From Gracilaria gracilis (taxonomy: Eukaryota > Rhodophyta > Florideophyceae > Gracilariales > Gracilariaceae), in the NCBI GenBank assembly GCA_030374805.1, contig JARGSG010000214.1:310001-374000 (forward strand): 64,000 nt of DNA, given 5' to 3'. Both the position numbers and the translations under genes were made by a program. Shown here in pieces: positions 19,756 to 30,908 of the stretch (its first letter is position 1; every line of letters begins with the position of its first letter). The notes below the pieces were generated by a model that did not search any database, was not told the DNA's origin, and saw nothing but the letters and a program-made list of their open reading frames with translations.

Positions 19756-19817
19756 TGTCGTACAAATACCGATATATCAAAATGTCCTTAGTTCGATTCT
19801 AAGTCGGGAGACCAAAA
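19756..19817 (-). other. Aberrant 3' terminus of C: duplicated LTR tip plus tRNA primer sequence
   Basis: From the outside in: an LTR tip TGTCGTACAAATACCGATA (19756-19774), filler, then a tRNA 3' end (19787-19814) with T-stem CTTAG/CTAAG, T-loop TTCGATT, acceptor strand TCGGGAG, discriminator A and CCA, then AAA and the true LTR start at 19818. The last 18 nt of the tRNA part equal the primer binding site; the extra 10 nt extend past the m1A58 position. The AGTGA duplication abuts the outer LTR tip, so this structure was integrated as one end. Confidence 0.85.
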
Positions 19818-20325
19818 TGTCGTACAAATACCGATAAGGTGTGGGGTCCGCCTGGTAGAGGGAGCGCGCGAGGGCTCAACCTAAAGGGGAAAAACACACA
19901 ACCAATATGGTAGTAGGGCACCTGAAACCCGCAGGGGCAAACGGCGGGGCAACTAGTCTAGACCGTGTAGGTGTACGGTAGTAGACGTCGACGCGCGGTA
20001 AAACCTGAATAGTAATAAAGTAGCAAGTGACCAAGATGGTATAGTTACTGCCCTAATGGTGCCTGACTTTACAATACCCGAGGGGGAAGGCGAGGTGCAC
20101 CACAATATATACAAGGTGCACCGACGCCGATCTCCCATGCGGGCATGACGTCATCGGCTGTGCCCATGACCTACTGTCATGGGCCAGCAATGCTAAACTA
20201 TCCTAGACTATAAATTAGAAATTATAAATTATAAAATACAGGATACCAATTGGGTACAGTGCACCCAGCAAGGCGCACCAGTAGGCCCACGTGGCACCAA
20301 CCCATTGAGGTCTCATTGTACTACA
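19818..20325 (-). repeat. 3' LTR of element C
   Basis: 508 bp, almost identical to 30909-31416. It contains five exact ACC-N5-GGT palindromes (19830, 19901, 19962, 20030 and 20245). Confidence 0.94.
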
Positions 20326-21924
20326 GACCCCCTTCCTACCCTGAGCCACGCCCTCGTGGCTCCTAGATCCTTTCACCAAGTCGGTGGCATCGTCGTACCA
20401 ATTTGGTCCCTGTCGCAGCCTTTGTGCCATCTCGCGCCGTGCGTCGCGTCGGCTCTGCATCGCCGAACGCACTCTGTTCACCACCTTGGTCATCACCGAT
20501 TGCGGTTCTATCCACCTCTTTGGTTATCACCGACAGCGGCCTATTCATTCCCATTTGTGGTTTGGGCGCGACGCGCGCCCATTGCATACCTCCAAGGTTA
20601 TACCTTTTTGGCTGCACGGCTTAGACCTATTTACCGTGTCGGTATACCCAGTGGGGGGGGGCGGGTTGCGCCTTCGAGCTCGTGTGGGCACTGTACCGTG
20701 AAGGATTTTGGCGCCCACTTGGTTGCGGCGTGTCTCTCTGTCCCTTCGAGGTTCGACTACCAACTCCTCGAGGCACTGCCGCTGACTCCATCGAGGTTGT
20801 TCCACCGTTATCCCTTCTGGTTGCCTTGGCACCCATTTGCGGTTTGTCTACGCGGGCTCGCGCCACCGTGGCTTTTCATCCGACCGACAAGGTTGAATCC
20901 GTTTATGGTGACCCCCGATCCTTATCTGAACCACATGGGTAGCCCTGGTACCAGCGTGCGGGCTCGCACCCGTAGCGGTACACGGCGATTGTCGGTTCCC
21001 CATGTTGGTCAATCGGACGCGGTAACCTCAAGGGACGGCGCGCCATCGGCGACCAATGCCGATACCTTAATGGTTGAACCAGCATGGGGCCCCGAACGGG
21101 TGGAGGTTTTGAGCATCAGCTCTAGTGACTCACCTATTGTGGATAAAAAGCCGACTCGCTTCACCCCTGCGGTCGAATGCTCGCCGTCTCAACCACTCCC
21201 TCACGGTACTCATCACACCATGTCGGGTGCCGGTCCTTCGCGCGGCCGCGGGAGCGGCATTGTCAAGTCTGGTTCTCGGGGTGCTGCTTTGTACCATTCC
21301 CGCATCCAAACTGGTTTTCGGAGCCAGCCGGTTCAGTCTTCCTCAAATCAACCTCAAGGGATTCACGAAGGGATCCGGGACCCGTATGGTCCGGAGCCCG
21401 AGATTCCTCGTGGTATTTCCTTTTATGGTTTGGAGACGTTCACCACGGCCGACTGGAACGTTTACCAACATGGTACCTTCGGGGTCGATCCAAGAATGGT
21501 GTCGCAAGCGACGCTGTACCGTCGGAACTTGCCAGTGGCGCCGGGGAACACATCGCTTCCCGGCGTCTTGCGCCGTCCGACTTTGGATACCTACTTGGGT
21601 TTGTTTCGTTGGGATTGCGAGCGTCTCCGCTCCGTCCCCCCAACGCTCCACCGTCGGGATAAGGAATCTCAACCTCGTCAGGGTCGGGTGGAGTGCTATA
21701 ATAGCCGCCAGCGACACACACCAATGAGGTATTTCATTCCCCCGCTTTATCCCAGCGATCTGCCGTATGTTCGTATTGAACCGGAGCTCCATTATTACCG
21801 ACGTCTGGTTGTGAAGATCTGTCAGTACGACTCCCTTCCGCAGCAGTACCTTCCGGCTTCTCCACATTTGGTTTGCTTCGATAGGCCTTACAATACCATC
21901 CATTGGGCTAACCGTCGTAGGTAG
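20305..21924 (+). pseudogene. Antisense ORF of element C, first part
   Basis: Open reading on the strand opposite gag-pol, running from the inner edge of the 3' LTR. The upstream-most ATG (20305) lies in the LTR; the conserved part may start later, for example at MVTPDPYLNHMGSP or MSGAGPSRGRG. The N-terminal two thirds are Pro/Arg/Ser-rich. The last 200 residues (from about FYGLETFTTADWNVYQHG to YFIPPLYPSDLPY) align loosely with the middle of the A and B antisense proteins. It stops at TAG (21922-21924) next to a run of seven G; the homology continues in another frame from about 21930. I do not recognise any known domain. Confidence 0.6.
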
Positions 21925-21929
21925 GGGGG

Positions 21930-23279
21930 GTGGATGCTGCCACCGAGGCTCGCATTCGCACCCGGTCCAGCTTCAACCGCGTCATGCATGGGTTCCATAA
22001 TGTGGAGTTCTTCTCACAACCTAATAAGGGAAGAACCTCTTGGTATGTGGCCCGACCTGAATGGTGGAATGCCTATGAGGTTCCGATGTCGCTTAGCGTC
22101 CCAACCCCACCGGTATTGGCTTACTTCGGGAGCTACATCACCCGTAACCACGATCGGTATTACCTCATTTGGTCGATTGCCCTCGCGGAATGGGCCGTAT
22201 TGGTGGCCATCTTGGCTCTGCAGGCTGCCCATGACGGTATTGACTGGGATTGTCGTTCTCGAGAAGCCGAGATTTACCGTGACGGTGTGCAACCTCCTGG
22301 TCGTATGTTCTTCATTCCCCCGAGGGTCATTCGCGACATTCGCCTATTTGGACTCGGAACCATTGTGGCAGGTATGGACTACTCCATTGAGCAGCTGGAA
22401 TCGTTGCTTACCCAAGTGGAGAGTTTCCCGTGGGGAGCCAAGCAGGGGTGGGAGGTTTTCGATCCGGTGTCCTGGAAGGTTGTATCCCGCGCAGAGCAGC
22501 GCTATCCCGGGGCTCCGACCGATCAGGGACCTCCAGGGAGTCCCGAGCCATTCCCAACCGTGGTGGAATCGCCAGCAGCTACCCCTGTGGTCACTTCAGC
22601 GCCTACTCCCGCGCCGGAGGGACGCAATACGCCTGCCCATACTGGTGTGACTCCTCTTCTCCCTAGTACCACAAGGGTTGATGGGCCTCCGCGGGCTATC
22701 CTCGGGGGTGTCATGGCTGCGGCTGCGGCGCCTGTCCCCTCTCAGGTGGACTCCCAGGCCATTTCAGGTTTAATGGCTCGGGTCCGCCAAGCCTGTGTGG
22801 TGAACTTCCAGCGGGCGGGTCCTACCTCTGTGGTCGAAGCTCTCACCCTTCTGGAAAGCATCCTGCCTCGTCATGCACAGTACAAGCGATCCTTTTCCCA
22901 AATTGGTGAGTTCCGGAACCGGTTCCAGGTCGAGCTCGACCAGATGGCTACCAACCAGGTGGCAGGCCTAGCGACGGCCATGAGCCCGACGCCTACAAAC
23001 CCTTTGGAGGATCCCCTATTTGGTGCTAGCCTGAACCCCGGCCTTCTAGCCGCTCCACAGGCCCCTCTCCACATCGGGTCGTCGGCACCTCCGTCAGTTG
23101 CGCAGGCGAGCGCGCCACCTCCGATGCGTGCCGACGTGATGCCAGGCGTCAGCGTGCCTACTAGTACCCCCGTGGGTCATGGTAGCGCGCCTAGCCAGGC
23201 TCCAAGCCAGGCTCATCTCTTCCAGCCTTGGCCGGGAGCCCATCAGAACACCACTCCGGGTCGGGGATCCTCAGCTTGA
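21930..23279 (+). pseudogene. Antisense ORF of element C, second part
   Basis: Continuation of the antisense protein in a shifted frame, without a plausible ATG of its own at the junction. It carries the best-conserved block of the family: VARPEWWN, PPVLAYFGSYITR, YLIWSIALAEWAVLVAILAL and FIPPRVIRDIRLFGLG, matching WSSVEV, PPVLSYLGS, GLWSVVLTEWAIRTAAYLL and VPPRLRACIRG of element A. The segment IWSIALAEWAVLVAILAL is hydrophobic enough to be a membrane helix or a buried core helix. The C-terminal 250 residues are Pro/Ala/Ser-rich with a short helical stretch. Whether the frame change is a mutation, a spliced intron or a programmed shift cannot be told from one copy. Confidence 0.65.
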
Positions 23280-24358
23280 GGCTCCTCGGGGCCTCACTTT
23301 GCCACTCACCCATCAGGTTGATTGTCGTATCCACTTGGGTCTGTGCTTGAGCCACGTTGCTCCTACATCCCTATTGGTGTTACTCTTCAAGTAAACTTAC
23401 ATGTTATGCGTTTCCATGGTAGGTTCCAGTTTCCTTTGAGGTGCGGTGCGTAGCAAGGGAGGAAGCTCGAAAACAGCTCCCCCTTCCTTAGCTCTACGCA
23501 TCTCCAATTAGGTTTTGAAACTCTCCTCCCCCCTCTTTAGACCAGCGTACTACGATGGGTGACGGTTAATTCCGTGTAGGTAAGTTCCAGGACGTGACAA
23601 AGCTCCATTCTGAGCCATTTTGGTGTTCGTAGTATGGTTCACCACGTTGGTACTTCGATGCGCCTTCTTACGGCGCAGCGAGCGGTTTCGCCTTCCCATA
23701 AGGTAAAATGTTGTGCCACGCGCTTGCGCGCGGTGGCCAGCAATGTATCTGGATTGGTCTGCATGGCCTCTCACCATGCATGGGCGCACGTGCGGTGTTT
23801 CACCCTGGAGGTTACTTGCAAGGCGAATCAAAATATTTGACCGGAAAATTACCCCTCCATATGGTAGTGAAAACGCAGAAAACCCTTTTGGTCTGTATCT
23901 CGAGAACCACGGGGTTTCAGAGGCTGGGAATGGCCGATTCGGGAGCGCGGCACGGTCAAAATACTTAGATTTTTTGACCATGCCGTTGCTCGCTCCCTAC
24001 ACACAACAGTTGTAAACCGAATCAGTTACTCCGCACGGCGCGCCACGAGCAGCGCGCGTATGCCTCGTCAAATAAAAAGATACAATTTTTTGAATGTTTC
24101 CACCGTGCGGGTTCGCGCGCGTGCCGCCCACGTGCATGGCGCGTGTGCAGCGGCGCGCGTACAACGGTGCGTCCGTCTTTAGCGCTACCGCTCCTTGGAC
24201 GTACCCTCATGGAATGCTTCCTTCTGGTTGTACCTTCCCAGTGAGCGTCCGAACCGACTTTGGTACTCCTCATTACAATGTGCTTTTCCCCCTTCCTTAT
24301 GAGACTGTATTACCTCTAAGGTTTACCCATCATTCGGCATGTCCTCTCCTTTGCGGTT
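23280..24358. other. Non-coding gap of element C between antisense ORF and pol
   Basis: No sustained frame on either strand. It holds further ACC-N5-GGT copies (ACCCATCAGGT, ACCACGTTGGT, ACCCTGGAGGT, ACCCTTTTGGT and ACCTCTAAGGT among others) and many one-base variants. Convergent transcripts from pol and the antisense ORF would meet here. Confidence 0.6.
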
Positions 24359-27300
24359 TCAGTAGCTTACCCTGAAATGGTGTGGTATGGCTGAGGGCGG
24401 CTCAGCAGTGTCACCATCGGCGCCCCAGCCATACCAACGTACTGTGTACTTCAGACCTTCTTGGGTACGGCGGTGACCTACAAGGCGTTCCACTGGGAAC
24501 TCATTAGAGACCTGCGATGGTATCCTTTCACCACTTTGGTTTAGATGAGCATCGGTACCACTAGGGGTAGGTGTTTCCTCTGAAGGAGCAATCGTAATCC
24601 CCGCAGGTGGTACGTAGTCTGGGTCGTCACCATGTGCGTCATCATTAACCTCGATGGGTGTTCCGTCTTCCCGGAGCAGAGTCCTCAGGTCAACCGCTTG
24701 TGGGTCACGCGCGGATTCTCCGCGTTCCTTCCTGGACTGAACCGTCTGAGGTGCAACCGTGATTCGGTCAATAGAGATTGTATTCTCTACACCATCTTGG
24801 TTCACCGTTACCGTGTGGTCGGTCGACCGAACTACCTTGAAAGGTCCCGATGATTTCGGAAGAAGCTTAGAATTGATATCTCTATCAATAGCTTCATCAT
24901 CAGCTTCATCACCCGGTCGTGGCTTAGCTCCTTTCAGAGGGTGGTCAATAAAGACATATTGACCCGGCGTAGCCGTTACCACTTGGGTTACCTTACGGTC
25001 GTAGTCCTCCTTGTACCGCTTCTGGGATGCTGTGAGCTTGCTATCAGCATACTTGAGAGCACGTCTCAACCTCAAAAGGGTATTCCGTTTGACCTGTGAC
25101 GGTGTGAGCGCTCCGGCGGCTTCTTGTCTTAATGGGTCCCCTTCAACAACAATACTTGGTGGGTGTCTTGACAGTATTAGATGGAACGGCGTAGTTTTGT
25201 CGCTCGATGAACCTGAAGGTTATATGCATATGTCAAGGGCTGCATGAGCTCGTCCCAACCAGTTTGGTGTTCTTCCGTATAATGTCGCAGCCTAGATACC
25301 AGTGTTCGGTTAAAGCGCTCCACTTGCCCATTCGTTTGCGGATGGTAGGCAGTAGTGAAGTAGTGCTTAATACCCAAGAGGTTATAAACAGCTTCGAAGA
25401 ACTTCGAAGCTAAGTTCGAACCATTGTCGGTAAGTAAATAAAACGGTGCACCATACAGGTAGATCCAATTGTTCAAGAACGCCACCGCGAGGGTCGTCGA
25501 TTTCGTGTCCTTCAAAGGTATCGCTCGCGTGAGCTTCGAGAACCTGTCGGTGATTACGATGATGTACTGATATCCCCTTGTGGTTTTTGGTAATGGACCC
25601 AGAAGGTCTATTGCGACGAACTCGAGAGGACCCGCTGCAGGGAATAACTTCAAGTATTTCCTGTGCTTCCGGAGACCTCCACGGGTACGTACGCAAGATT
25701 CACATTGACCTACAAAGGTATATACATCATTAGCCATATGAGGCCAGTACTACCCTTGCCTCAAGGTGTAGTACATTCTCGTACCTCCAGGGTGTCCTGA
25801 TAGCCTCGGGTAGTGGGCCAGGTACAGCACCCGAGGGCGCAGTACCTTGGGCACCACCTTCTGAAGGGAACCATCAATAGGAGCTCGCCTCACCAGGAAA
25901 CCATTTCGGTCGACGTCAAAGTTCGAGTCTTTCATACCTACTTGGTCCATGAGAGAGCGGCAATAAACATCGTTTGCTTGCTCTCTCAGGAATTCCTCGC
26001 GGGTAATTGGCATGACGTCTGTTTCCTCGAGGGCTAGTATTTCTCGAGCGATGGCATCACTAAACCACGTATCCTCTTCGAGTAGAGTCCAGTAACCTTC
26101 TAAGGTATCACCATCAGGGTTGGTAGAGATGGTAAAGCATGGGATATCATCCTCTACCGGCGCGGTGTCCAAACCATCTGTGGTAATGCGAGACATCGCG
26201 TCTGCGACATTGTGCTTGATACCTGGACGGTACTGTACGTCATACTCGAACTCTGAAAGTCGTAACCGCCATCGGGCAAGTCTGCCTGATGCGTCGGCCA
26301 GACCCAGTATCCACCGTAGGGCATCATGGTCGGTTCGAAGCGTGAACCTTTCACCATATAGGTAGGGACGGAGCATCAACATGCTCCAGACCACTGCCAG
26401 ACATTCCTTTTCGGTTGTTGTGTAGTTCTTTTTTGCAGCGTGCAAAGCACGGCTGCAGTACCCTATATGTAGTTTGTCGCCGTTTTCTTGCTCCTGCATA
26501 AGACAACAACCAATTTGGGCGTCCGAGGCGTCAGTATCCAACCTGTATCGTAAACCAGCTTTGGGTAATGCCAAGATGGGAGGTGTCAAGAGCGCATGTT
26601 TCAGCGCCTCGAACGCATCCATTTCCTCATTGGTAAGACATTCAAACCTTGTAGGTTGACCTTTCAGCAGCTTCCTGTTGAGGGGAGCCGCTATCTTGGC
26701 AAATCCCTTGATAAACCGGCGGTACACATTGCACAAACCTATAAAGGATCGGATTTCCGTCTGGAACGTGGGTGGCTTCGCCTCCTGCACGGCCCGGATA
26801 TTCCGCGGCGTCACTTCTAACCTCCCAGGGCTGATGATATGGCCAAGATATTCTACCTCTTTGGTGAAGAATTCGCACTTGCGGAGCTTCAACGTTACTC
26901 CAGATTCCCTCAAAAGGTTCAAAACTTCCCTAACATGGTGGAAATGTTCCTCTACCATTCTGGAATATATGATTACATCGTCGATGTATACCAGAGCGGT
27001 TCTCCACTTCACCTTCGAAAGGATTATATCTAACGCCCTCTGAAAGGTAGCCGGGGCATTTCGCAACCCAAAGGGCATACGCGTAAAGCTGAATAACCCA
27101 GCGTGGCAAGTAAACGTAGTTTTGTCCTTGTCTTCTTCCCTGATAGGTACCTGCCAATAACCACAATTGGCATCGAGCGTAGTAAAGATCTTGGCGTTGC
27201 CCAACGATTCTATACACTCGTCCATTCTAGGTATTGGGTACAAATCCCTAATGGTCATACTATTCAGTCTTCTGTAGTCCACACAGAACCGCATACGGGT

Positions 27301-28578
27301 ATCATTTTTCTTTGTGACGAGAACCACAGGGCTGGCCCAGTCCGCATTTGCTGGTTCTATGACACCTTCACGGAGCATTCTCTCGACCTCATTGAGCTCA
27401 ACCTCCTGGGCTTTTGGACCTGCACGGTAAGGCTGCTGGTAAATGGGTTTCCAGCCAGGAACCATATCAATACGGTGCTCTGTAGCCTCAATTTGGCCCA
27501 ACCGGCCCGACCACATGGGTTCAAATTCTTCTAAGAGACTGAGGATCCGGTCTCGGAGAGCCTGGTTCTCCGCACCGATCTGGACTTTCTCTCTCCAATT
27601 CCGCACTGGGTCCAGTTCCATAGTCTTTTCCTGATCCCTAACCTTAAAGGTATTGGCGATCTTCTGTTCCATTTTGGTTTTTGTCGATAACGGGGGCGCA
27701 TATGCAGGGTATGGCGCATCTGTTCCTCCCCCTTCCTTACAGGTGGCGACCTCGCCCAACCCATTAGGTGAGACCGTGAAAACCCCTTGTGGTGCCGGCA
27801 ATGCGATTCCAATAGTGGTATTCTTGGGTAACTTAACAATGTGATTGCTAAAGTTACTCAAGTACACCTTGAAGGATTGGTTAGGGATGTTGTCGATAAT
27901 CCCGTTTGCCATCTAGGCGAGATGTCTTTCTGCCAACCTAGGATGGTTCTGTAGCATTACCAATCCTGGAACTGCGCATGAGAAATTCACTACCATTTGG
28001 GTCATAGCCGGAATTGAAACCAATTTGGTGAGCCGTATCTTGTTTGAAACCGTTTCGGTGGGTATATTGAACCTCGGCTTCTTACGCCAACCATTTTTGG
28101 TCTGCGTATTACCCAGTATGGCAATACGACCACCTTGACGGAGAGCGACCGTTCGGGACCCTGGCAAAATTGCCTTGACATGTCTGTCAATAAAGTTGGT
28201 CCCGAGGATACAGTCTGTCGCCAGACAATCCACCACAAAGAAATTGAGCTTCACCTTCAAGGTTCCAAGTTGTACCACAGTGGTTAACACTCCTCTAAGG
28301 TGCAGTGGGCGCTCGTTAGCGTCCACCAGCGGGTTGATAGTCGGGGCAGGTCGAATGTTCCGCAAGACCGCATCGGGTATGACGCGAGCGTTTAGCACAT
28401 TCTGACCGGCGCCGGTATCGAGTACACACGCAACGGGGACCTGTAGGTAATTTAGAAAGCTTACTGAAGCATTAACTTTATAGTTATTGTACTTCATTAG
28501 ACACACCACATTGGGTGCATCTGATTCTTCTTTTTCCACCATTAAGGTTTCCCGTTCCGGTATCGACGGGCCTTCCAA
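24359..28578 (-). pseudogene. pol: Pol of element C (PR-RT-RNase H-IN-chromodomain), decayed
   Basis: Domains in order on the minus strand: protease (LDTGAGQNVLNARV, 27913-28578), reverse transcriptase with LVYIDDVIIYS, RNase H (LDTDASDAQIGCC; TDHDALRWIL), integrase zinc finger (HYPRLSGHPGG...CESCVRTR), integrase core (D in AIDLLG, D in LLTDNGSNL, E in GQVERFNR), and a C-terminal chromodomain-like YTVRWYGWGADGDTAEP. Breaks: an in-frame TAG between protease and reverse transcriptase (about 27915), an in-frame TAG before the integrase YWP motif (about 25750), and a one-base frameshift near 25200 in the PFHLILSR region. The reverse-transcriptase core is otherwise clean. It is in the -1 frame relative to gag. 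Confidence 0.88.
27722..27736 (-). other. Internal polypurine tract of element C
   Basis: In element orientation AAGGAAGGGGGAGGA lies upstream of reverse transcriptase and encodes CKEGGG. It resembles this element's own 3' tract, AGGAAGGGGG (about 20326-20340), and not the tract of element A. Confidence 0.5.
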
Positions 28579-28581
28579 TTC

Positions 28582-28623
28582 ACGGTTAGGGGTGGCCCCT
28601 ACGCTAACCGTTCGGTGTTTTCC
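28582..28623 (-). promoter_or_regulatory. Candidate -1 frameshift signal at the gag end (C)
   Basis: In element orientation: heptamer GGAAAAC (28623-28617), a 5-nt spacer, then a hairpin (28611-28582) with ACGGTTA/TAACCGT and GGGG/CCCC arms that contains the gag TAG. pol is open in the -1 frame through this region. The spacing is typical of -1 frameshift elements; the heptamer is not a classic XXXYYYZ. Confidence 0.5.
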
Positions 28624-30770
28624 TGCTCCTCCTGAGCGGGACTGTCCTTCTCCAAGATTGGTGTTTCCTCGACGAGATGAACCTGAGATGGTGATGGTTG
28701 AGCTTGTACCCTCTTTCCAGATCCATATAGGTTACGGTGGTTTTGCTGCCTGGCACTGATCAGATGTTCGCGCACCCCTGGGGGTATTTTGTCACATCTG
28801 TTCGCCAAATGGTCTGGCGACAAACAGAGCCAGCAAACCAATCCACCTGTCTGGGGATCACGCATTGCCATAGAGGTAGGTCGGGTATCCGGATTGGTCG
28901 GTGCTGTAGCATATGAAGATGCTTGCGAACCACCCGTTGAGGTTTGTTGAGTGCTCGCCGCACTTGGTGGCGACCTTACCGAAGCTGGTGGTACTGTCGA
29001 CGACCAATTACCAATGGAGGTGGCTCGTGACTGAGCCTGCGGCGCAGTCACGAGATGAACTGCCATTCCTGTTGGTACGCGAATGAGCGAATCTCCCTCT
29101 GAGGTAGTGCTTTCTTCTAGCTCCAATACTGACCGTTTCGGTTTATCCTTTGAGGTATGGGACGCCGACGGCTTCTTTCCGTGACGAAGAGTGTCGCCTA
29201 GTCCCTGGGCATAACGGGCAAGCCAATTATAGTCCACCTTACGGTTGTTCGCCAGGTAATTGCGTACCTGCGAACGGATCGCTTTGTCAACATTGTCGGC
29301 AAAGAGCGACTTCAGCCTACTAGTGGTAAAGACATTACCGCATCGGGTGGCCAGATTCCAAAGGCCTAACGAGAATTCCATTTCGGTTTGGCTGGAGCGT
29401 TGGCGATATGCCTGCACCTCAGCGTAACCTTCCTGGATAACCTCATCGGTAGCGTAAGTTTCCAACATGAAATTAACCACTTCTGGGTACGTCTCTAACA
29501 TCTCTGTCCCTTCTTCATCCACCGCCAGGGTATTTTCACGGAGCCTGCCTTGCAGCAAGTGGTAAGCTTGACGTTTAAGGTAAAACTGGAATAACCACAT
29601 GGCAGCGCCTTCGGAAAAACCATTTTGGTCACATGCAATCTTGAACTTCTGTAGAAACTCAATTACCGCAATGGGATCATCACCTGTGAAGGTAGTATCA
29701 CCCATCTGGAAGCTGAGCTTCTTGTGGTGCTTGGTGATCTTCTGCGCAACCTCTTCGGTGTAAGCAGAGGATCGGTTTCTCAACCGATATGACCTATAAT
29801 CAACCGCTTTGGTGAACATATCGTTCAGCGGCTGACGCACCTCTAGGGTTGTATCGGTGTCCGAATCCGAGTCGGACGACTCGTACCGTTTCTTCTTACC
29901 TTTCCGGTTTCTCTTTGACGACTTCTTCGCCAACCTGTTCGGTTTCTTCTTGCGTCTACCTTTACGGTCATCATCCGACGATGAACCAGTATCGGTATCG
30001 GAGCTCGAGGAGTCGGGGTCAGAGTCGTAGCCGCGATTCTTTCCCTTTTTCCTCCTCCTTTCTTTACCCTTGCGGTTTCTTCTTCGTCGCCCCTCTTCTG
30101 GGTCAGAAGAATCGTCCTCATGTCCACCAGTCTTGGTGTCCTTTCGAACGTTACCTCCAATGGGTGGCAAGTACACGTCTCGAGGGCCCATCTCTATATG
30201 GCCCTCTTGATCTTGCCTCAAACCTTGTAGGTACGCACTATCGGCCGGAATTGGCTTGATTGGTGCGGAAGAACCGGCAGGGATCCCTTGTGGTATGCGA
30301 GTAACCATATTCACCACAGGGGTTTTTGTTTCCGCCATTCCTTCGGAAACCCAAAGGTCTTGAACCACTCGGTAGATATGCTCCCGGGCACCCGTTAAGA
30401 GGTATGCTTCAACCAATTTAGGTATGCGTTGAGAGAGCTCGTGCACGGCTCGATCAACCACCAAGCGGGTAACGGCGTCCATGTCCATTGAGGTCATAGC
30501 TTCATTAACCATAGCGGTAAAAAGAGCTTTCGCTCGATCTTCCAATTGGGGCCAAAGGTCCTCAACCGTTGTCGGCAAATCCTTGTTAGGTTCAGGAGCC
30601 AACGGTGGCTGAGTCCCCGTATCCTTTGAGGTTCCGGCCCGAGGTTGCCGAAGCAACTCCACGGGATTATCTAGAATGGGTTTAGCGGCTGACGCCGCAG
30701 CAGAACCCTTGTGGCTAGGTGGCGCGCTAGAGCCACGAGTAATCCTTTTAGGTCTTTCCATAGTGACCAA
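28599..30770 (-). CDS. gag: Gag polyprotein of element C
   Basis: A 723-residue frame starting at the ATG at 30770, about 120 nt after the primer site. It has a variable N-terminal half with a helical segment, a strongly charged low-complexity stretch (RRKKPNRLAKKSSKRNRKGK and Asp/Ser tracts, about residues 225-310), the capsid-like core (FTGDDPIAVIEFLQKFKIAC to WLARYAQGLGDTLR), and a CCHC knuckle CWLCLSPDHLANRC (Cx2Cx4Hx4C) near residue 665. The capsid and the knuckle position match Gag of element A, so A and C belong to related lineages. The frame is intact although pol is broken. It ends at TAG inside a hairpin. Confidence 0.9.
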   Translation of the reverse strand: MVTMERPKRITRGSSAPPSHKGSAAASAAKPILDNPVELLRQPRAGTSKDTGTQPPLAPEPNKDLPTTVEDLWPQLEDRAKALFTAMVNEAMTSMDMDAVTRLVVDRAVHELSQRIPKLVEAYLLTGAREHIYRVVQDLWVSEGMAETKTPVVNMVTRIPQGIPAGSSAPIKPIPADSAYLQGLRQDQEGHIEMGPRDVYLPPIGGNVRKDTKTGGHEDDSSDPEEGRRRRNRKGKERRRKKGKNRGYDSDPDSSSSDTDTGSSSDDDRKGRRKKKPNRLAKKSSKRNRKGKKKRYESSDSDSDTDTTLEVRQPLNDMFTKAVDYRSYRLRNRSSAYTEEVAQKITKHHKKLSFQMGDTTFTGDDPIAVIEFLQKFKIACDQNGFSEGAAMWLFQFYLKRQAYHLLQGRLRENTLAVDEEGTEMLETYPEVVNFMLETYATDEVIQEGYAEVQAYRQRSSQTEMEFSLGLWNLATRCGNVFTTSRLKSLFADNVDKAIRSQVRNYLANNRKVDYNWLARYAQGLGDTLRHGKKPSASHTSKDKPKRSVLELEESTTSEGDSLIRVPTGMAVHLVTAPQAQSRATSIGNWSSTVPPASVRSPPSAASTQQTSTGGSQASSYATAPTNPDTRPTSMAMRDPQTGGLVCWLCLSPDHLANRCDKIPPGVREHLISARQQNHRNLYGSGKRVQAQPSPSQVHLVEETPILEKDSPAQEEQENTERLA

Positions 30771-30887
30771 TAGTGGTATCCAATTGCTTCGCGAGTATTC
30801 CTACGAAACCAAATAGGTGTGTGAACTTCCAGAATCCTTTCGAATGTCTTCTGTTCACCAGTAAAGGTACGACAAAAACCAAGAACC

Positions 30888-30905
30888 TTCTAAGTCGGGA
30901 GACCA
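30888..30905 (-). other. Primer binding site of element C
   Basis: TGGTCTCCCGACTTAGAA, 3 nt after the 5' LTR, is complementary to the 3' 18 nt of the tRNA whose fragment survives at 19787-19814. Confidence 0.88.
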
Positions 30906-30908
30906 AAA

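Noticed and set aside
19741-19814. A tRNA gene
   Set aside because: Only the T-arm and acceptor 3' strand are present; no matching 5' acceptor strand or anticodon arm lies upstream. It is primer-derived sequence.
20215-20866. Minus-strand frames at the inner side of the C 3' LTR
   Set aside because: They overlap the antisense ORF, have no motif and are probably shadows.
21930-23279. Envelope protein reading for the C antisense ORF
   Set aside because: Only one hydrophobic segment, no signal peptide or fusion-type features; the homologous A and B segments are less hydrophobic.
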